Assembly (NCBI GenBank): GCA_013396655.1
Contig: WBMV01007373.1
Coordinates: 458,583 to 522,582 of the forward strand
DNA from: Campylorhamphus procurvoides
Taxonomy: Eukaryota; Chordata; Aves; Passeriformes; Dendrocolaptidae
Direction of reading: 5' to 3'
DNA: 64,000 nucleotides
The notes below the pieces were generated by a model, which ran no database searches, was not told the origin of the DNA, and saw only the letters and a list, made by a program, of their open reading frames with translations. A program made the translations under genes and the position numbers. Of this stretch, positions 63,201 to 64,000 are shown one piece after another. The first letter of the stretch is position 1. Each line of letters opens with the position of its first letter.

Positions 63201-64000
63201 ATGTTTCCATCAACTATTTATTTAAAGGTTGACTTAGGCAGTATATTGTGTAAATATGCAGAGGTATTTCTCTGTTAACAGAATTGTATATAAAATTTAT
63301 GCCATCAGTAATATGGAAATGAACCTCTTACACTGAAGAGATTTGTCTCTTAAGCACGAACAGAGAAAGCAAGAGATAACCTGTCATTAAACTTGCTAAC
63401 AAATTTCATTAGAGACTGTTCTCTTCTTGGTAACAACTCTGCTGAATTTTTGTTCCATGGATGTTTTACTGTGTCTACTTTGGGCTCAGAAAGCCACAAT
63501 CAAAATGGCTCAGGAATGTTTCAGTTGCTGCTAAGAATAATAGCAATTATTAAATAAAAATGATTCATTGTATTGGAAATAAATGTCAGATTTTTTCCTT
63601 TGGAAGGCTCTTATGCCTACAGCGAACTAGGAAAGGGACTTAAAATTCAACAGACATGTAGTCTTTGCATAAATACTCACTTTGTGCATGAAAATCCCTT
63701 GGCTAAATATAAACCTTTAAATTTAAATCTTTGCAAATACAGCTCCATATTCTCAACAGAAGCTTTTTAGGGCTTTCCAGAAGAATTATCAAAATACTGT
63801 GTTCTCACTGCACTCTCAAGCCTCTCACAGATCCTACTATATTTAGGACATATGATTTTCATGTACTTTACCACACATTTTTTTTCTATGGCTTATTCTC
63901 TTCTCTCCTATGTTATTGTGTACATTTCCAATGCTCCTTTTATCCATGGCTCTCCATTATCTCAAGTGCAGCAGCCTGTGCAGTGCATCCCAAGGTTCCA

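Larger units (their letters stand above)
48835..64000 (-). other. PITPNC1 intron 1 (partial)
   Basis: About 15 kb without a recognised exon. No CpG island and no sequence encoding the expected MLLKEYRICMPLTVDE-type first exon was found, so exon 1 lies beyond the window, consistent with the very long first intron in human. A CR1 tail and a T15 run at 60251-60265 are the only notable items. Confidence 0.65.

Noticed and set aside
49000..64000. PITPNC1 first exon
   Set aside because: Looked for a CpG island and an MLLKEYR-type reading frame on the minus strand; none seen.

Overview
This window is vertebrate nuclear DNA, almost certainly from a bird. The introns are large and AT-rich, there are 3' ends of CR1 (chicken repeat 1) LINEs, and two protein-coding genes are recognisable by splicing exon translations together by hand. 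Both lie on the minus strand in tandem. NOL11 has its 5' end near 6.1 kb, and the window ends in the intron after its eleventh recognised exon. PITPNC1 runs from an inferred 3' end near 8.8 kb to exon 2 at 48.8 kb, with its first exon beyond 64 kb. The PITPNC1-NOL11 order matches human 17q24.

Layout. 34-6077: NOL11, a UTP-A/t-UTP component of the small-subunit processome. Eleven exons were identified. Exon 1 is cut by an assembly gap (single N at 5993) that abuts a CR1 fragment. 5994-6599: CpG-rich NOL11 promoter, with the start codon inside a perfect TISU element, a TCTCGCGAGA palindrome and a G-quadruplex motif. 6603-8150: a gap-ridden minisatellite in which canonical E-boxes (CACGTG) alternate with octamer-like ATGCTAATGA cores. 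7185-8841: two blocks, each present twice around single Ns, which looks like an assembly false duplication. 8.8-12.03 kb: probable PITPNC1 3'UTR. 12029-48834: PITPNC1 exons 2 to the last, including an 8-nt microexon, a GC-AG intron, and a 119-nt cassette exon that moves the stop codon to the first bases of the terminal exon. A one-base shortfall in an A run truncates the long isoform as read. 48.8-64 kb: PITPNC1 intron 1, with one clear CR1 tail and no exon seen.

The two genes are functionally unrelated (ribosome biogenesis; phosphatidylinositol/phosphatidate transfer) and are simply neighbours. No tRNA, rRNA, CRISPR or bacterial-type operon is present. Most open frames in the window are chance frames in intron sequence. 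Exon limits given here come from splice signals plus remembered family homology and no alignment was run. Counts of CpGs and repeat units were made by eye.
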